A stretch of DNA of 64,000 bases from Ariolimax columbianus (taxonomy: Eukaryota; Mollusca; Gastropoda; Stylommatophora; Arionidae): positions 52,888,814 through 52,952,813 of the forward strand of contig JAVGWX010000008.1 in the NCBI GenBank assembly GCA_036924085.1. The letters run 5' to 3'. The notes beneath the pieces are model-generated. The model worked only from the letters and a program-made list of their open reading frames with translations, was not told the DNA's origin and did not search any database. Position numbers and translations under genes: made by a program. Within the stretch, counting starts at the first letter, position 1. The number at the start of each line of letters is the position of its first letter. Below are positions 42,385-54,312 of the stretch, one piece after another.

Positions 42385-42706
42385 TTTGTTTGTCGTTGTT
42401 TCGCATGCCCACAATGAGTAGATTTACTCTTTTGAGCACCCTGAAAAGACCGTTAAGTGACAGGTTGTAATAGCTTTTTTTCATCCCGAACGTGCTGATG
42501 AAGGTGGACCGGTGTCGATCCAGGCGGCTGTGCTATCTTTCGCTTTGTCTGCGTGTCGCTCACTACTACGGGGATCACGTCAGTCCCTCACCTCGTTAAC
42601 AGGGTTGCCATGAAGACAGCCCGTTTCCATGGCGGGCAGCGAGGAAGCCAAGGTGAGGGTCTTAGCCAATATATTTTGCCTCATCAGACGTTAGTCTTCC
42701 TCCCCA
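42385..42706 (-). mobile_element. (CAA)n-tailed repeat, copy 7 (full-length alpha)
   Basis: Minus-strand copy of about 320 bp: GTCGTTGTTTCGCATGCCCA at the tail, then the reversed body (CACTACTACGGGGATCACGT, CCTCACCTCGTTAACAGGG) and a start at TCAGACGTTAGTCTTCCTCC. The shortest full-length copy, with only a partial 37-bp unit. Confidence 0.85.
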
Positions 42707-42867
42707 TCTTACTTGTCAAAAGTTATTTGTTGACCCATACCGTTTCAGAACATTTTGACAAGGTGTCCTCAGCCAGGTAAGAATGTTATGCTTTCAGTGG
42801 GGGATAGGGGAGGAGGGGGGCTGGGGCGCATGGGGGGTGGGAGGAAGTGGTTGGAATTAAGCTTCAG

Positions 42868-43176
42868 TTAAGGCTCCTTATACGGACAAGGACCACTATC
42901 TCTCTTCCATGTAGCGTTTCCAGGAACCAGGCTATTTTTAAGGCAGGCTGACTGAGGAGATGTTGATCGACGTGATGCCAGTAGTAGTGAGTCACGTAGA
43001 TGAAGTCAAGAATATAAAACACAGCCGCCTGGAAGAATGAGGCCCACTTTCATCAGCAAACTCACGATGTGAGGAAAGCTACCACAACCCACCACTTAAC
43101 GCCCCTATGGGGGCACACAAATGACTAAACTTATTCATTGTGGACATTAAACAACAACACCAACAACAATAACAGT
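42868..43176 (+). mobile_element. (CAA)n-tailed repeat, copy 8 (beta type, 5' part missing)
   Basis: Starts in the CACTATCTCTCTTCCATG block, continues GATGTTGATCGACGTGATGC and GAGGAAAGCTACCACAACCC, and ends CAACAACACCAACAACAATA. The 37-bp units are absent. It faces copy 7 across a G-rich gap (42790-42850). Confidence 0.8.
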
Positions 43177-43984
43177 TTGTTAAGTCATTCATTTGGAATT
43201 TGTTTGTTTAAAACTATTTTTATTCAAGTTTTCGAATCTATCCATATTTGTTATTGTTATTAAATTTCCAAAAAACACCAACAATAAACAAAGTAAATCT
43301 TTGTAGTAAAATGGAAAAAACTAGATTTTCAATATTATATGCATTATATATCATTTAGAATGCACGTTTTGAGCACGAACCTCTCGGGAAAGCAAGAACA
43401 ATATTCAGACATGTAATGTAAAGAATCCATGGGACAATATATTGAAAATCAATGGCTTAGATGGATTTGGGAGCGCATCCCCTCTGCCACTCCCTGGAGA
43501 GTTTGATTCACCTTTCCGCTCCACGTGAATCCTATAACCACGACTGCAGCTGGTAATTTTACAGAAAACATGTATACAAGCACTTTCATAGCTATGATTT
43601 GTGTATGATGAGGTTGCTAACCCGATGTAGACCTCTACTTCGTCGCCCTTAACGACATACGTGAGATGTTACAGTCGATAAATTCTTGTCTACTTGGGTG
43701 ATATTGTGATGATTCAACTACTTTCTGGACGTACGCTTAGACCTGTTATTATAGTTGGGTTACGCAGACAGTTAGCTGTCAGCGAAGTGCGCGTGTCACT
43801 TTTACAAGTTGATCATGTCAATACTGACGGTCCTTGGCGTCCAGCAGTGAAAGGTTGGAGGGTGTATTGCCTTTTGTGACAAAATGTGATGTGGGAAAGT
43901 AGGGGAGGGTAGCATGTGGGTAGGAGTTAAGGAAATGTAATATGACTCAGTCAATGCTATTATCGTTTCTTGTTGGAGATCTGA
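43177..43984. other. No gene recognised
   Basis: AT-rich spacer with a 61-codon plus frame at 43694-43879 that I do not recognise. Confidence 0.5.
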
Positions 43985-44347
43985 GACGTTAATCCGGTCA
44001 TGGATAACATACTGACCAGGACGTCACGTCAGGGTCAGGCATAACATATTGACCAGGATGTCGCGTCAGGGTCAGGAAAATTTTTGTGACCAAGACCACT
44101 ATCTCTCTTCCATGCAGTGTTCCCAGGAAACAGTTTTTAAGGCAGTCCGACTGATGATGGATCGACGTGATTCCCCTAGTACTGAACGTCATGCAGATGA
44201 AGCCAAGCATAGCACAACAACCTAGAGACCACGGTCCACCTTAATTAGCATGCTCAGAATGGGAGGAAAGTTACTACAACCCGTCACTTGACGCTCTTCT
44301 CAGGGCACACAAAAGAGTAAACTTACTCATTGTGGGCTTTAAACAAC
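43985..44347 (+). mobile_element. (CAA)n-tailed repeat, copy 9 (beta type)
   Basis: Two 37-bp units (AACATACTGACCAGGACGTC, ATGTCGCGTCAGGGTCAGG), the CACTATCTCTCTTCCATGCA block, the body (GATGGATCGACGTGATTCCC, ATGAAGCCAAGCATAGCAC) and a weak tail (AAACAACAT). Confidence 0.82.
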
Positions 44348-44935
44348 ATCGTTTCTTATTTTCAAGCATTGTCAATTTTGTTACTTGATTTTTGCTGCCA
44401 GAGGGCGGTCCTGGTCCTTCTTCGAGAAGTCAGAGAGAAATATTAGAACATGTGAAATAAAATGGCTGACGAATAACAGTAATACCATCAGGAGAGATCA
44501 TCATTATCATGTAACTTGTCCGCTGCAGAACGTCGCTCTCATGACAGCCCGTCTATAAGACACTCGATCCCTTGCCAGCTCTCCCGCATCTGTGATAGTC
44601 GACTACAGAGCCTCTGTAACATTCTTCGCATATCTTCTTGGCGGTCTGCCTTTGGCTCTTGTCAAGCGCCATACCCTTCAGGAACGCGTTTTTATATTAT
44701 TTTTTGTTTTAATATGTTAATTTTTTGGTCGGAATGTTGTTCACTCATCACTTTTGTTCTATGAACTTATGGGTGTTTTTATTTGTCGCTATTCATGAAG
44801 TGTGTAGCACTCTCCCCACTAGATAACTGCCTTGTACACATTGCTATTGTTGTCTCGAAGTGGTAAATGCACTTATTGCTCAGCCGAGCGATCTATGTTC
44901 AATGCCAATTAATGCAGGATTTTTTTAACGCAAAA
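44348..44935. other. No gene recognised
   Basis: Nothing identifiable; an 82-codon plus frame at 44516-44764 lacks motifs. Confidence 0.5.
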
Positions 44936-44978
44936 AGATTCCAGAGTCAACTCAGCCTCAAATATTAGATACCAGAAC

Positions 44979-45393
44979 ATGGAAATCAAGGACTCCAGCT
45001 GCCTAGTGGTTGGAGACTTCAACAGTCACTCGGAGAGATGGGGATATTCAGATACAGACAGCAGAGGTGATGAAGTGCAAGACTGGGAGATAGACACAAA
45101 TCTCTATCTTATCAATAGGCCGAACGACAGCTCTCGGCAGGTAGCGACCACAGGCCAATTAGGCTAGAAATTGATATGGAAGTAGGCCCCCAGGAAATAA
45201 AACCGCTGCCACGTTGGAACTATAGACGAGCCGACTGGGACAGATTTGCAATGCTGACAGCAGGACTGTGTGAAACTATAAACACACGGAATAACAATAT
45301 GAAACATATGGTGGAAAGCCTAAGCACAGCAATACTGCAAGCAGCCACCGAAACCATCCCAAGAGGGGCAAGGAAAAACTACAAGCCATATTA
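44979..45393 (+). pseudogene. LINE endonuclease C-terminal half and linker, copy C
   Basis: Reads MEIKDSSCLVVGDFNSHSER, WGYSDTDSRGDEVQDWEIDT, then a deletion that removes the block holding DLAYSTVDI, and, in another phase, RWNYRRADWDRFAMLTAGLC and PRGARKNYKPY before a TAA. Only the VGDFNSH catalytic block remains of the endonuclease. Confidence 0.85.
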
Positions 45394-45445
45394 GAATCAT
45401 GAACTGCAGAAAGCGGAGGATGAAGTCTCAAATGCTAGGAACATG

Positions 45446-45446
<1 letters not shown>

Positions 45447-45496
<50 letters not shown>
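45447..45496. repeat. (GA)n expansion inside LINE copy C
   Basis: About 24 GA units. At the matching place copy A has only AGCAGAGAGAGAACAATC, three to four units, so the tract grew inside the inserted element. Confidence 0.95.
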
Positions 45497-45635
45497 AATC
45501 TATGGCCATTTCAAGGCCATTACTGCGAAATACAAAAGAACACTGAACCAAATAACAAGAGACAGCTGGGAAAACAAAACAGAAAGCCGCAATCTAGATA
45601 AAGAAGGGAACAAACTATGGAATTTAGTCAGAGCA

Positions 45636-47471
45636 ATGAATGACAAAACACCATCAAATAAACAAATTACCATCAAGCAGGGCGACAACATGCTTACCGG
45701 AAAAAAAGCAGCAAACGTCTTTATAGAACATTATGCCAGAGCAAACCACATCGATGTCCCTACAAACAGGCATACATACATTAATGAAGAACAAAAGAGC
45801 CACGACAACATCAAGATGGCACCAGAGGACCACATGATGGCAAAACTAAAAATGAATGAAATGGATGAGGCCATGAGAACTTTAAAGAAAAAGAAATCCC
45901 CCGGAAAAGATGGGGTAACAAACGAAATGCTGATGGGGCTTGGGCCAAACAGCAAATAGGAAGTTACTATCAGTCCTGAACCAAAGCTGGAAATGGGAAA
46001 TTGTACCGCAGTCATGGAAAGATGCTGTACTTATACCAGTACCAAAGAAAGAAAAAGATAGAACAGATCCAAATGGATACAGGCCCATCAGCCTACTGAG
46101 CTGTGCAGGTAAGCTGATGGAGCGTATGTTAAACACCAGACTGATATGGCACCTGGAAGAAAAACACATATTAATTCCACAGCAAGCAGGATTTAGAGAA
46201 CACAGATCCACTGAGGACCAGATCACTCTCATAGCACAGGAAATAGAGGATGCTTACCTGGAGAAAAAACACACAGTAGCGGTTTGGGTGGATTTAGAGA
46301 AGGCATTTCGCAAGGTGTGGAAAGAGGGGCAAAGTCATGCTACGAAGAAGTGAAGTATCTGGAAAAAATGTACAGATGGATCAGCCACTACCTCAAAAAA
46401 AAAAGAACAGCCAGCGTTCAAGTACAAGGGCAGATGAGCAAAAAGGTGACACTGGAGCAAGGAGTACCCCAAGGGGGAGTACTGTCATCCACACTTTTCC
46501 TGGTGTATACAAACAACATCACAGAGAATATACCAAGAAGAGTCCACAGCTCCATGTTTGCAGACGACCTGGCTATGTGGGACTCTGAAAATAATCTCAC
46601 CGTAGCAAACAATCGGATGCAGCAGGCCCTAACATCGTTGGAGGAGTGGGCGAACTCATGGCTGGTCAAAATAAACGAGGAAAAAACTACATGTACGATA
46701 TTCTCGCTTTCAAATAAACCACAGAACACCAAAATAAGTCTTAACGGCAAATATATGTGGCCAAACGACAACCCAAACTACTTGGGAGTCATATTTGATC
46801 GGCGCATGACATGGAAAAGTCAGATCGAGAGAAACCGAATGAGAGCCAGACAAAGAATGGCAATCATGAGGAAACTTGCTGGCACAAGCTGGGGAGCAGA
46901 CGAAAGAATACTAAAGAAACTGTACACTGGAAGAGTGAGACCAGTTCTCGTTGCGGCATGGACAACAGCAACAAAGGCGAACTTTGATAAAATTAGCAAA
47001 CTTCAAAACCAAGCCATGAGAGTTATAACAGGAGGCATGAAGTCAATGCCAATTGTAGAACTTGAAAAGATTACAAATCTGCAATCCATGACAAACAGAA
47101 GAAACTGCAGAGCCCAGCAGCAAGCACAAAAACTCAGAAGACTGACAGACCATACAATGCATCAGAGACTAAATAGATTTGAAAATGGGAAACTAAAGCG
47201 GAGAAACTATTCAGAAATAGCCAAAGCAAAAATGAGCGAAGACCCTATGAACACCGAAACAACACCAAAGCTCATCCCTAATGTACACAAACCCACATGG
47301 AAGCAGCATATCATTCCGGATGTGGTAGAAAATATACCAGGTATTGGAAACAAGAACAGTCAGACTGAAAAAGAAAGAACAGACATAACCCCGAGGTACA
47401 TAGCGGAAAACTATCCAAGCATGGACTGGACCCATGGATACACCGACGGTTCTGTAACAAACGCAACATAG
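45636..47471 (+). pseudogene. LINE reverse transcriptase, copy C
   Basis: Three overlapping frames (45636-45959, 45940-46353, 46284-47471) make one RT: NDKTPSNKQITIKQGDNM linker, GKDGVTNEMLMGL, VPKKEKDRTDPNGYRPISLL, QQAGFREHRSTEDQ, AVWVDLEKAF (catalytic Asp), LEQGVPQGGVLSSTLFLV, SMFADDLAMW at about 46554-46580 (catalytic Asp pair), NPNYLGVIFDRRMTWK, then LYTGRVRPVL and, at the end, RNase H start MDWTHGYTDGSV (47419-47456) before a TAG. Frame breaks make it non-functional. Confidence 0.9.
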
Positions 47472-47544
47472 AATGGAGGGGCAGGGGTATTCCTGAGCCT
47501 ACCAAATGGTAGAAAAATAACACTGTCAGTGGCAACTGGAAGCA

Positions 47545-48170
47545 ATGCTCACAGGAGAAAGCAATGAAAGCCTGATAGTCCTTTTCACAGATGCCCTGGC
47601 CGTGGTCACAGCACTAAAAAGTCAGAAAAATACTGAACTTAATGATTTAAGAGCAGTACTCTGTCAACTATGTCAGCAGTCCGCACCAAAAAAGAGTATT
47701 GGTACAGTGGGTTCCATCCCATTGTAACATCCAAGGCAATGAGGAGGCAGACAGACTGACAAAAGAAGGTGCAAGACTAACACAACCAGATTCTAGTGTA
47801 ACCTACGAGGAGTCAAAAAGGCTTATTAGGGCCAGATACATGGCCAAATGGGAAACAGAACACACTGGCTACACAAAAAATGATGCCTACTACCAGCTGA
47901 ACAGAAGAGGGCAGGTCGTGGTTTTCAGACTCTGCACGGGCTACAACAGACTGAGGTACTATCTATTCAATAAATTGAAGATAGTTGGCATTGATGAATG
48001 CTCGTGTCACAGGGAAAATGACCGCTGAATATCTGCTGCAAAAATTTCCCGACGTACGAGGACCAGAGAAAGCACATGTGGCCATCACCAGTGGCAGCAC
48101 TAGACAAGCTCTATGGCAGTGTGGACAGCCTCAGTATGACAGCTTCTTTCTTCGAACAAATTCAAGTTGA
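47545..48170 (+). pseudogene. LINE RNase H C-terminus and zinc knuckle, copy C
   Basis: Frames 47545-47727, 47699-48028 and 47985-48170 give VLFTDALAVVTALKSQKN (catalytic Asp), VQWVPSHCNIQGNEEADRLT (His, Asp), YYQLNRRGQVVVFRLCTGYN, and, after a shift, a degraded knuckle (MTAEYLLQKFPDVRG). Broken relative to copy A by single-base changes. Confidence 0.85.
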
Positions 48171-48205
48171 CGTCTGACAGCTGACGAAGAAGAAGAAGAA
48201 GATAC

Positions 48206-48640
48206 AAGAATAAGACTGGAAAGTAAAGGCGATCGGTGTGTTGCTGACCACTTCCCTCCCAGTGTGCTGTTGGTCAAGAAAAGATGGGCCTAACGCCAGA
48301 TCCTCAATATGCCATACAAGGTATAAACGGAATTTGAACTTTTCTTTACAATATAACGTTTAACCAGTTTATTTTTCATTTTTAACGTATGTGTGACTTT
48401 TGTAGTTAAAATATAATGTAATTCACATGACTAAGTAGAATAAGTCAATTTTGGAGCAGCAATGTCTCATGAAAAATGTAGCAGCCATTAAGACGAACAA
48501 GACCATTCATCTGACATGCGCTAGATAAAGACTTTGGGGTTACCAAACATCTTTTTTGGTCAACGTATGGGCAAAGTTAAGGGCAGACAATTTCACAACA
48601 ATTTCATTTGGAAGGAATAATCCTTGAAATATACGAGGCT
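48206..48640. other. No gene recognised
   Basis: Spacer after LINE copy C. Confidence 0.55.
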
Positions 48641-48997
48641 AACCAAGGATTGGTTGCTAATACCAACAATGGGTTGGCAACCCTTTTGTGTCCTGAAAAA
48701 GGGGGAACTTGGCAAAGTGTAGAAGCTTTCCTGACATCCCGAGTGTGCTGATGAAGTAGACCAGGGTCCTCCATGCGGTTGAGCAATGCTTGGCTTCATC
48801 TGCGTTTCACTCACTACTACAGGAATCACGTCGAACCTCATCTTGATAGCCATACTGTTCTCTTCGACAACAGCCTGTTTCCAGGACGACCAGCCAGGAG
48901 GTCAGGTGAAGATCTTGGCCAGTACATTTATCCTGACCCTGGCTAACATTGTTTTATAAGTGTGTTTTGCCTGACCAGACGTTAGCCTTATCGTCCT
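48641..48997 (-). mobile_element. (CAA)n-tailed repeat, copy 10 (gamma type)
   Basis: Minus-strand copy: body in reverse (GACATCCCGAGTGTGCTGAT, CACTACTACAGGAATCACGT), the gamma block GACAACAGCCTGTTTCCAGG, and the start GACCAGACGTTAGCC near 48985. The CAA tail is replaced by TTGCTAATACCAACAATGG, a decayed form. Confidence 0.8.
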
Positions 48998-49057
48998 AGG
49001 ATAATCAAGATAATATTTCTCGTTTGTTTAATCGCGGAGCATATGAATTTAGTTCTT

Positions 49058-49645
49058 AAAGGAAGAATATATGACTACTGTTTTTAATGGAGGAACATAT
49101 GACTACTGTTTTTAATGGATGAACATATGACTACTGTTTCTAAAGGAAGAACATATGACTACTGTTTTTAATGGATGAACATATGACTACTGTTTTTAAT
49201 GGATGAACATATGACTACTGTTTTTAATGGATGAACATATGACTACTGTTTCTAAAGGAAGAACATATGACTACTGTTTTTAATGGATGAAAATATGACT
49301 ACTGTTTTTAATGGATGAACATATGACTACTGTTTTTAATGGATGAACATATGACTACTGTTTTTAATGGAGGAACATATGACTACTGTTTTTCAAGGAA
49401 GAACATATGACTACTGTTTTTTATGGATGAACATATGACTACTGTTTTTAATGGATGAACATATGACTACTGTTTTTAATGAATGAATATATGACTACTG
49501 TTTTTAATGGATGAACATATGACTTTTATATTAAATGAAGCAGCATATGACCTTCCTTTTTAATGGACGACCATATGATTTTTGTTTTTAACTCAGGAAC
49601 ATATGGCTTTTGTTTTTAATGGAGGAACATATGACTTTTGTTATT
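49058..49645. repeat. Minisatellite, 28-bp unit x about 21
   Basis: Units: GAACATATGACTACTGTTTT + TAATGGAT, with AAGGAA and GGAGGA variants that recur in the same order. Degenerate at the right end. Confidence 0.95.
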
Positions 49646-49794
49646 AATGGAGGAGTTAATGCATTTTTAAAATGTGTAATCCTGATGTTAAATCAGCAAA
49701 GCAAGTGTCTGCCAGGTAGCAAAATGTTGTTTTAACTCCTTTCGGTCATTTGCCTTTGATTACTATGTCTATGATTATTAATCAATGACTTTAT
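49646..49794. other. No gene recognised
   Basis: Short spacer. Confidence 0.5.
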
Positions 49795-50165
49795 TCGGGA
49801 CGTCTATCCGTCTTCTTAGTGGTCGTCCAACTGAACGTTTAAAGCTTTAGGGACACCATGATATCAATTGTCGTGTCCATCCGTTGTCAGTCTTCCACAC
49901 AAATGCTCGGCCCATCTGCCTTTTGTAAGCAATGGAGTGCCTACGATGTCATTGAAGGTGATTTGGCGCCTGATTTCTGTGTTGGTAGTTCGGCCCCGTA
50001 GGTGGACTTTCAATGGTCTTCGCCTCATTGCCCTTTGAGGAACTCGTAGCTTCTCTGTTTCTGCCCTGTGTAGATTGCATATCTCGCAGCCGTATGTCAT
50101 GGTTGGAATACCGTGCTGCTGAAGGTGTGATCTCATGCTTTGTCCTTTCTCGTCTGCTTAAGTAC
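49795..50165 (-). pseudogene. LINE RT C-terminal fragment
   Basis: Minus frame: GIPTMTYGCEICNLHRAETE, KLRVPQRAMRRRPLKVHLRG, RTTNTEIRRQITFNDIVG, RWAEHLCGR. The MTYGCE.W.L....EKL...QRAM.R..L.V.LRDR..N.EIRR....(D)I pattern is the C-terminal part of an RTE/CR1-like RT, the same kind as 31716-31990. Confidence 0.72.
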
Positions 50166-50184
50166 AGATTTCGTATTGTTCTTT

Positions 50185-50318
50185 TTCGTTCTCAAACTAG
50201 CGCTACCAAACCCTGAAACGGAATTTGGAAGTAGCAGGATGTAGTCCGGAGAACGGAATGCATTGGAGTTTGCTGCGATATTTGCACCTTTCGGTCCGAC
50301 ACATCAGACTTGAACATG
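50185..50318 (-). mobile_element. SINE-like element (SINE2), partial copy 3
   Basis: On the minus strand: GATGTGTCGGACCGAAAGGT, GCAAATATCGCAGC, GCATTCCGTTCTCCGGAC and CAGGGTTTGGTAGCGC, matching the 3' half of the copies at 27.8 and 39.1 kb, with a degraded tail GAACGAAAAAGAACAATACG. Confidence 0.65.
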
Positions 50319-50504
50319 AACGTATAGTTTTTTTACGAACGAAGTTAAACCATCCTGAATATACCATTGATGAAATCTCACGATCTGCTATGTAGGATTT
50401 TGTAATTTTTTGGATCTAGGTAAATGTAAGAATTTACGTTTTCAACTCGTTTTCTTAATCTTAACCTCAGTTCCTCTTATGGGAAAACAGTGTTCAGTAT
50501 GTTA

Positions 50505-50935
50505 TAAATACAACAGGCAAAATCTGTCTTCCAGACCATAAAGGAAATATTGCGCAATCAAACTTTGATGCTGGAACTGATAAAGATAGTTCTTGGATGC
50601 TACATGGAACCAGTATTGACAAAAAAACAGTGAATCATGGACAACCAGCAAGCAACCGCATTGATCTTTGGAAAAAACGGAGATGTGGTTTCACAGAAGA
50701 ATGCTCCGGATCCCATGGACTGCAAGGTAGACTAATGTACAGTACTCGAGGAGGCACAAACACAAAGACAACTTATTGCAAAGATCAGAACAAAGCAGTC
50801 ATCCTTTTCGGGTATGTTACCAGAAGAGGTCGCTTGAAGCACGTTGTGACAACTGGAAAGATAGCAGGAAAGAGAGACGATGGAAGAGAGAGAGAGAGAA
50901 GATGTTGGTCAGCCTGAGAAAATATCACGGGCGAC
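50505..50935 (+). pseudogene. LINE RT C-terminal part, unexpanded relative of 30068-31010
   Basis: Frame from 50597: MLHGTSIDKKTVNHGQPASN, DLWKKRRCGFTEECSGSHGL, TKTTYCKDQNKAVILFGYVT, RRGRLKHVVTTGKIAGKRDD. These match the relic at 30 kb but without the 38- and 27-bp arrays, so this copy gives the ancestral arrangement. RGRLKHVVTTGKIAGKR..GR is typical of the extreme C-terminus of this RT type. Confidence 0.7.
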
Positions 50936-51079
50936 AATCAGCAACATAGTTGATAAAACAGTTATCACTTCTTAGCTCACAGCTCTAATTAAAACATAAA
51001 CAATTATTTAACAACAAAAAGCGAAAGCCAATGAATATTTATTTAGTAAACACCATTTTATAATACATATTGAGTGGAC

Positions 51080-51300
51080 TGTGTGGGTTAGTGGTTAAGT
51101 GACACGGCTCACAACTCGAAGGTGCTGGGTTCGATCCCCATCACAGCACCGACCGTTACCCCGGGGAAGCAAACCTTTAGAAAATGTAGGAGGAAGCAGA
51201 CCTTTACATAACATGCATGCAAATCGGATGCACTGGGACGACAGGTGCAAAATAAAAACCACAGTGCAACCCACACAACCGCAAAACAAACAAAAAAATG
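51080..51300 (+). mobile_element. tRNA-derived SINE (SINE1), copy 3
   Basis: Head GTGTGGGTTAGTGGTTAAGT and B box GGTTCGATCCCCATCACAGC, then ACCCCGGGGAAGCAAACC, AATCGGATGCACTGGGACGA and AACCACAGTGCAACCCACA, with an A-rich tail. It closely resembles copy 1; a few bases of the CTGAAGTCGG block are missing. Confidence 0.85.
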
Positions 51301-53055
51301 TAAAAAATATACATATTAATACTAGGAATGTGAATCGTTTTATATCGTTACCAACTCTAACAAGAATGACTATTTCTTTTGCACTAAAATAACCGAGAGT
51401 TTTATCACGTGGTCAATTCAAGAAAATGTTCCATTCACATTCTATATCCATTTGCGTTGATACAATTCTGACTAGCTAATTGTTTTTAGTCCTGTCCTCG
51501 CTCGTCTATCGGCCTTACGTCCCACCTCTCAGCTTCTTTAACGATGGTATCTACTCAGCTCTTGTCTCATCTTAATCTCAGAAAGATGTTTAGAGTGATT
51601 AAATCTACTGGATATTCTTCTTCGTCGTTTAGTCAAGAACTCGATCTGCATCGGTTCTCGTGCCTACGACAAACGACAGTGGTTATGTTACTGTGGTTGT
51701 CAGGCCAAGAGTAACACATGTTTGCGGCGTGTTGTCCATGACGACAGATTTGTGTTGAAGCAACACGTCTCCTTCTGACGAGTATGCAGACGAAGTCGGC
51801 GTCACGTGTGGCATGTGTCAGCGACGCCTCAAACAGAACATCACACAGTCAGTTTCTTACACGTGCGTGGTCTCTGGTTATCTCTCAGTGCTAGTTTGCT
51901 TCGGTGACTTCTATTTTTATCTCTCTATTCTAGTTAATCACTGGCTATTTTCTGTAGTCTATCCCAGCAACCTTCTCGGTATTCTTCTGTCTATGATCTC
52001 CCTCCAACCAACTGCAAGGTAGTCTTATCTTCTCTGCTCTATCTCTGATTTGTCTCTGCTCTGTCTTAAATATCATGATCCCTTATCATATACCATCTTT
52101 TCAGCGCTTCGGCCAAAGACTTCAGCTTGTTTTCAGCTCATTCGCCTCAACTTTACGTAAACTATGGTGTAGCCAGATAAAAGATAGCTTGCTTTGAACC
52201 TACTATATGACCTTCAAGATCTTAGGATTCCAGTAGAAACCATGGGATGGTAACCCTTTTGGCCGAACAGTCTTAAACGAGTATAATTTAAGAATTCCGA
52301 ACAATGACACGTTCTATGAACTCTATCTCTCGGACAGGGTTCTTAAGTTATGCGTGGGTACCACAAATGGTATTTCAGGGCTTCCCTGACTCTGTTACAC
52401 ACATGATGGTCTCTGATTGAGGTCCATGTTCTCCAACTTCAACCAGCAAAGCACCTGATGATGATGATGTTATGTGTTTTCTTTCTATTAATGTTAAGAC
52501 TTATTGCCAACCCTTGCCTCGCTTAAGTCGTTAAGGCATTGCTTGGCGCTGTGACATGAAGTGGGCGAGCATTTCTCTTTCTAAATATGTATCTTCCCAA
52601 TCTAGTTTTCTAAGGACTCCGCCAAGGGCGGCAGAAAACAGTTTTGGTCATTTAGTGTTCGAGTTTCAGCAAATATGGATAAGCGCTCTCCCCGTACATT
52701 TCTTGTGTTATCAGAGAAAGTGTCAAGATAGAAGTCGAAGTCCTGTTTAGATCCGACTCTTGCTTCAGTCTTCAGTAACGATTGTCGTATGTACGCTTGT
52801 TGGCTGTTGTTCTATCCCCTCGAAGACGATCTCTCATCAGCAAATGTACTGGGCGACCCATATTACTATGGGGTGAGGATTGCTTTAGCCTGACTCCTGA
52901 CCTTTAGTTTTAGTGGAGCACTTTTGGAACTGACAATCTGAACTGAATGAACAGCTTCTGCACGGAAACTGGCGTCAAATGAAACTAACTGCATCAATGT
53001 GAAATTGGCCCTCCCCAGCACCAAGGGGGATTTCGTCTCCTAACCGAAATTCATA
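51301..53055. other. No gene recognised
   Basis: The longest stretch here without an assigned element. Open frames at 51813-52022 and 52556-52750 have no motifs I recognise. GATGATGATGAT-type short repeats occur near 52456. A divergent unannotated repeat or regulatory sequence is possible but unsupported. Confidence 0.45.
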
Positions 53056-53415
53056 TCCTGATCAGACATGTTAGTCAGAGTCAGGCAAAACATACTGATC
53101 AGACATGTTAGTCGGGATCAGGCAAAACATACTGATCAGACATGTTAGTCAGGGTTAGGTAAAATATACTGGTCAAAACCCACACCACGACTTTTCTGCA
53201 GTCCTCCCTGGAAACGGGCTGTTTTCTTTATGACAGCCTGGTTAACGAGGTGGGAGATCAACGTTATCCCCCTAGTAGTGAACGACACGTAGATAAAGCC
53301 AAGCATGGCACAGCCACCTTCATCAGCCATCAACACGCTCGGGATTGCCACTAAACCGTTTCAGTGCGCACAAAAGAGTAACCCTACTCACTGATGGCAT
53401 TCAATAACAAGGGCA
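53056..53415 (+). mobile_element. (CAA)n-tailed repeat, copy 11 (alpha type)
   Basis: Three alpha 37-bp units (ATACTGATCAGACATGTTAG), then AAAACCCACACCACGACTTT, CTCCCTGGAAACGGGCTG, a slightly altered body with a deletion after CACAGCCACC, CACAAAAGAGTAACCCTACT, and a weak tail CAATAACAAGG. Confidence 0.82.
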
Positions 53416-53529
53416 AGTCATTTTAGGGACAAATAGGCCTAAGCGCGGGTTTCTCATATCCGATTTCAGTTGCCGATTTTGAGCGCCGTGTTTGCCTTCC
53501 CACTGCAATCCTTATTCTCTTAGCCAGAA

Positions 53530-53868
53530 CTCAGACGCTAGTTCGGTCAGGCACAAAATACTGACCAGGATGTCGCGTCAGGGTTAGGCGCCATATACTG
53601 ACCAAGACAACTTTCTCTCTTCCATGTCCCGTTCCTTGAAAATATACTGTTTTAAAATCAACCTGGCTAACGAGATGTTGATCGACGTGACCCCCGTAGT
53701 AGTGAGCGTCCCGCAGGTGAAGTCAAGTATAGCCCAACAGCCTGGAGGACCACGGTCCACCTTCATCTCCAAGCTGGAGATCTGAGAAAAGTTTCTACTT
53801 AATGCCGTTTTCAGGGCGCACGAAAGAATAAACAACACTCATCATTGGCATTTAACAAGAACATATAA
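53530..53868 (+). mobile_element. (CAA)n-tailed repeat, copy 12 (beta type)
   Basis: Beta unit (GACCAGGATGTCGCGTCAGG), CTTTCTCTCTTCCATGTC block, CTGGCTAACGAGATGTTGAT, GACCACGGTCCACCTTCATC, GGGCGCACGAAAGAATAAAC and a degenerate tail. It lies 115 bp after copy 11 in the same orientation. Confidence 0.82.
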
Positions 53869-54312
53869 ATATCCATAAATTGTTTTTGGTTCTCACCTTG
53901 TTTGATCGTATGTAATTGTTAGCAAGAATTGAAAGAAAACATCTTACATTTCATTTTGTTGTTTTCATCAATATTAATGCCGTAAAAAAAATTAATAAAT
54001 TATAAGCGTGTAGCCAGCCAAGATTCAAGCTTAAAATAGTACTGTCATGCATTAACAAAAAGTTGCATTGTCTGCATATTTATCTGATTGACAGAACATT
54101 TATAAAGACAACACCAGTGCGCCACACATAAAGAGAATATCCCCTCATATCCCCTAACCTGAATCAAATACTTTGTCTTTATCTTTTCACCATCCTCCTT
54201 TCGAAAAAAGTCTTTAGAACAAACATCATTTCCATATCACCACACCCTTTATTGTAACAACTCTATTTCATTTTAACATGTAATCACCATTGCTCTTCTT
54301 CTTCTGTCGTCT
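53869..54312. other. No gene recognised
   Basis: AT-rich spacer. Confidence 0.55.

Larger units (their letters stand above)
44936..48205 (+). mobile_element. LINE copy C, damaged ORF2
   Basis: Plus-strand member of the A-D family, 5'-truncated within the endonuclease and ending at GACGTCTGACAGCTGACGAA + GAAGAAGAAGAAG (about 48170-48200). Damage: a deletion in the endonuclease that joins LINRPNDS to the GSDH region, a stop at about 45392, a GA expansion at 45448-45495, frameshifts near 45950, 46300, 46340 and 47690, a stop at 47471, and a deletion in RNase H near 47540. It retains the part of the linker missing from copy A, so it shows what A lost. Confidence 0.9.
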
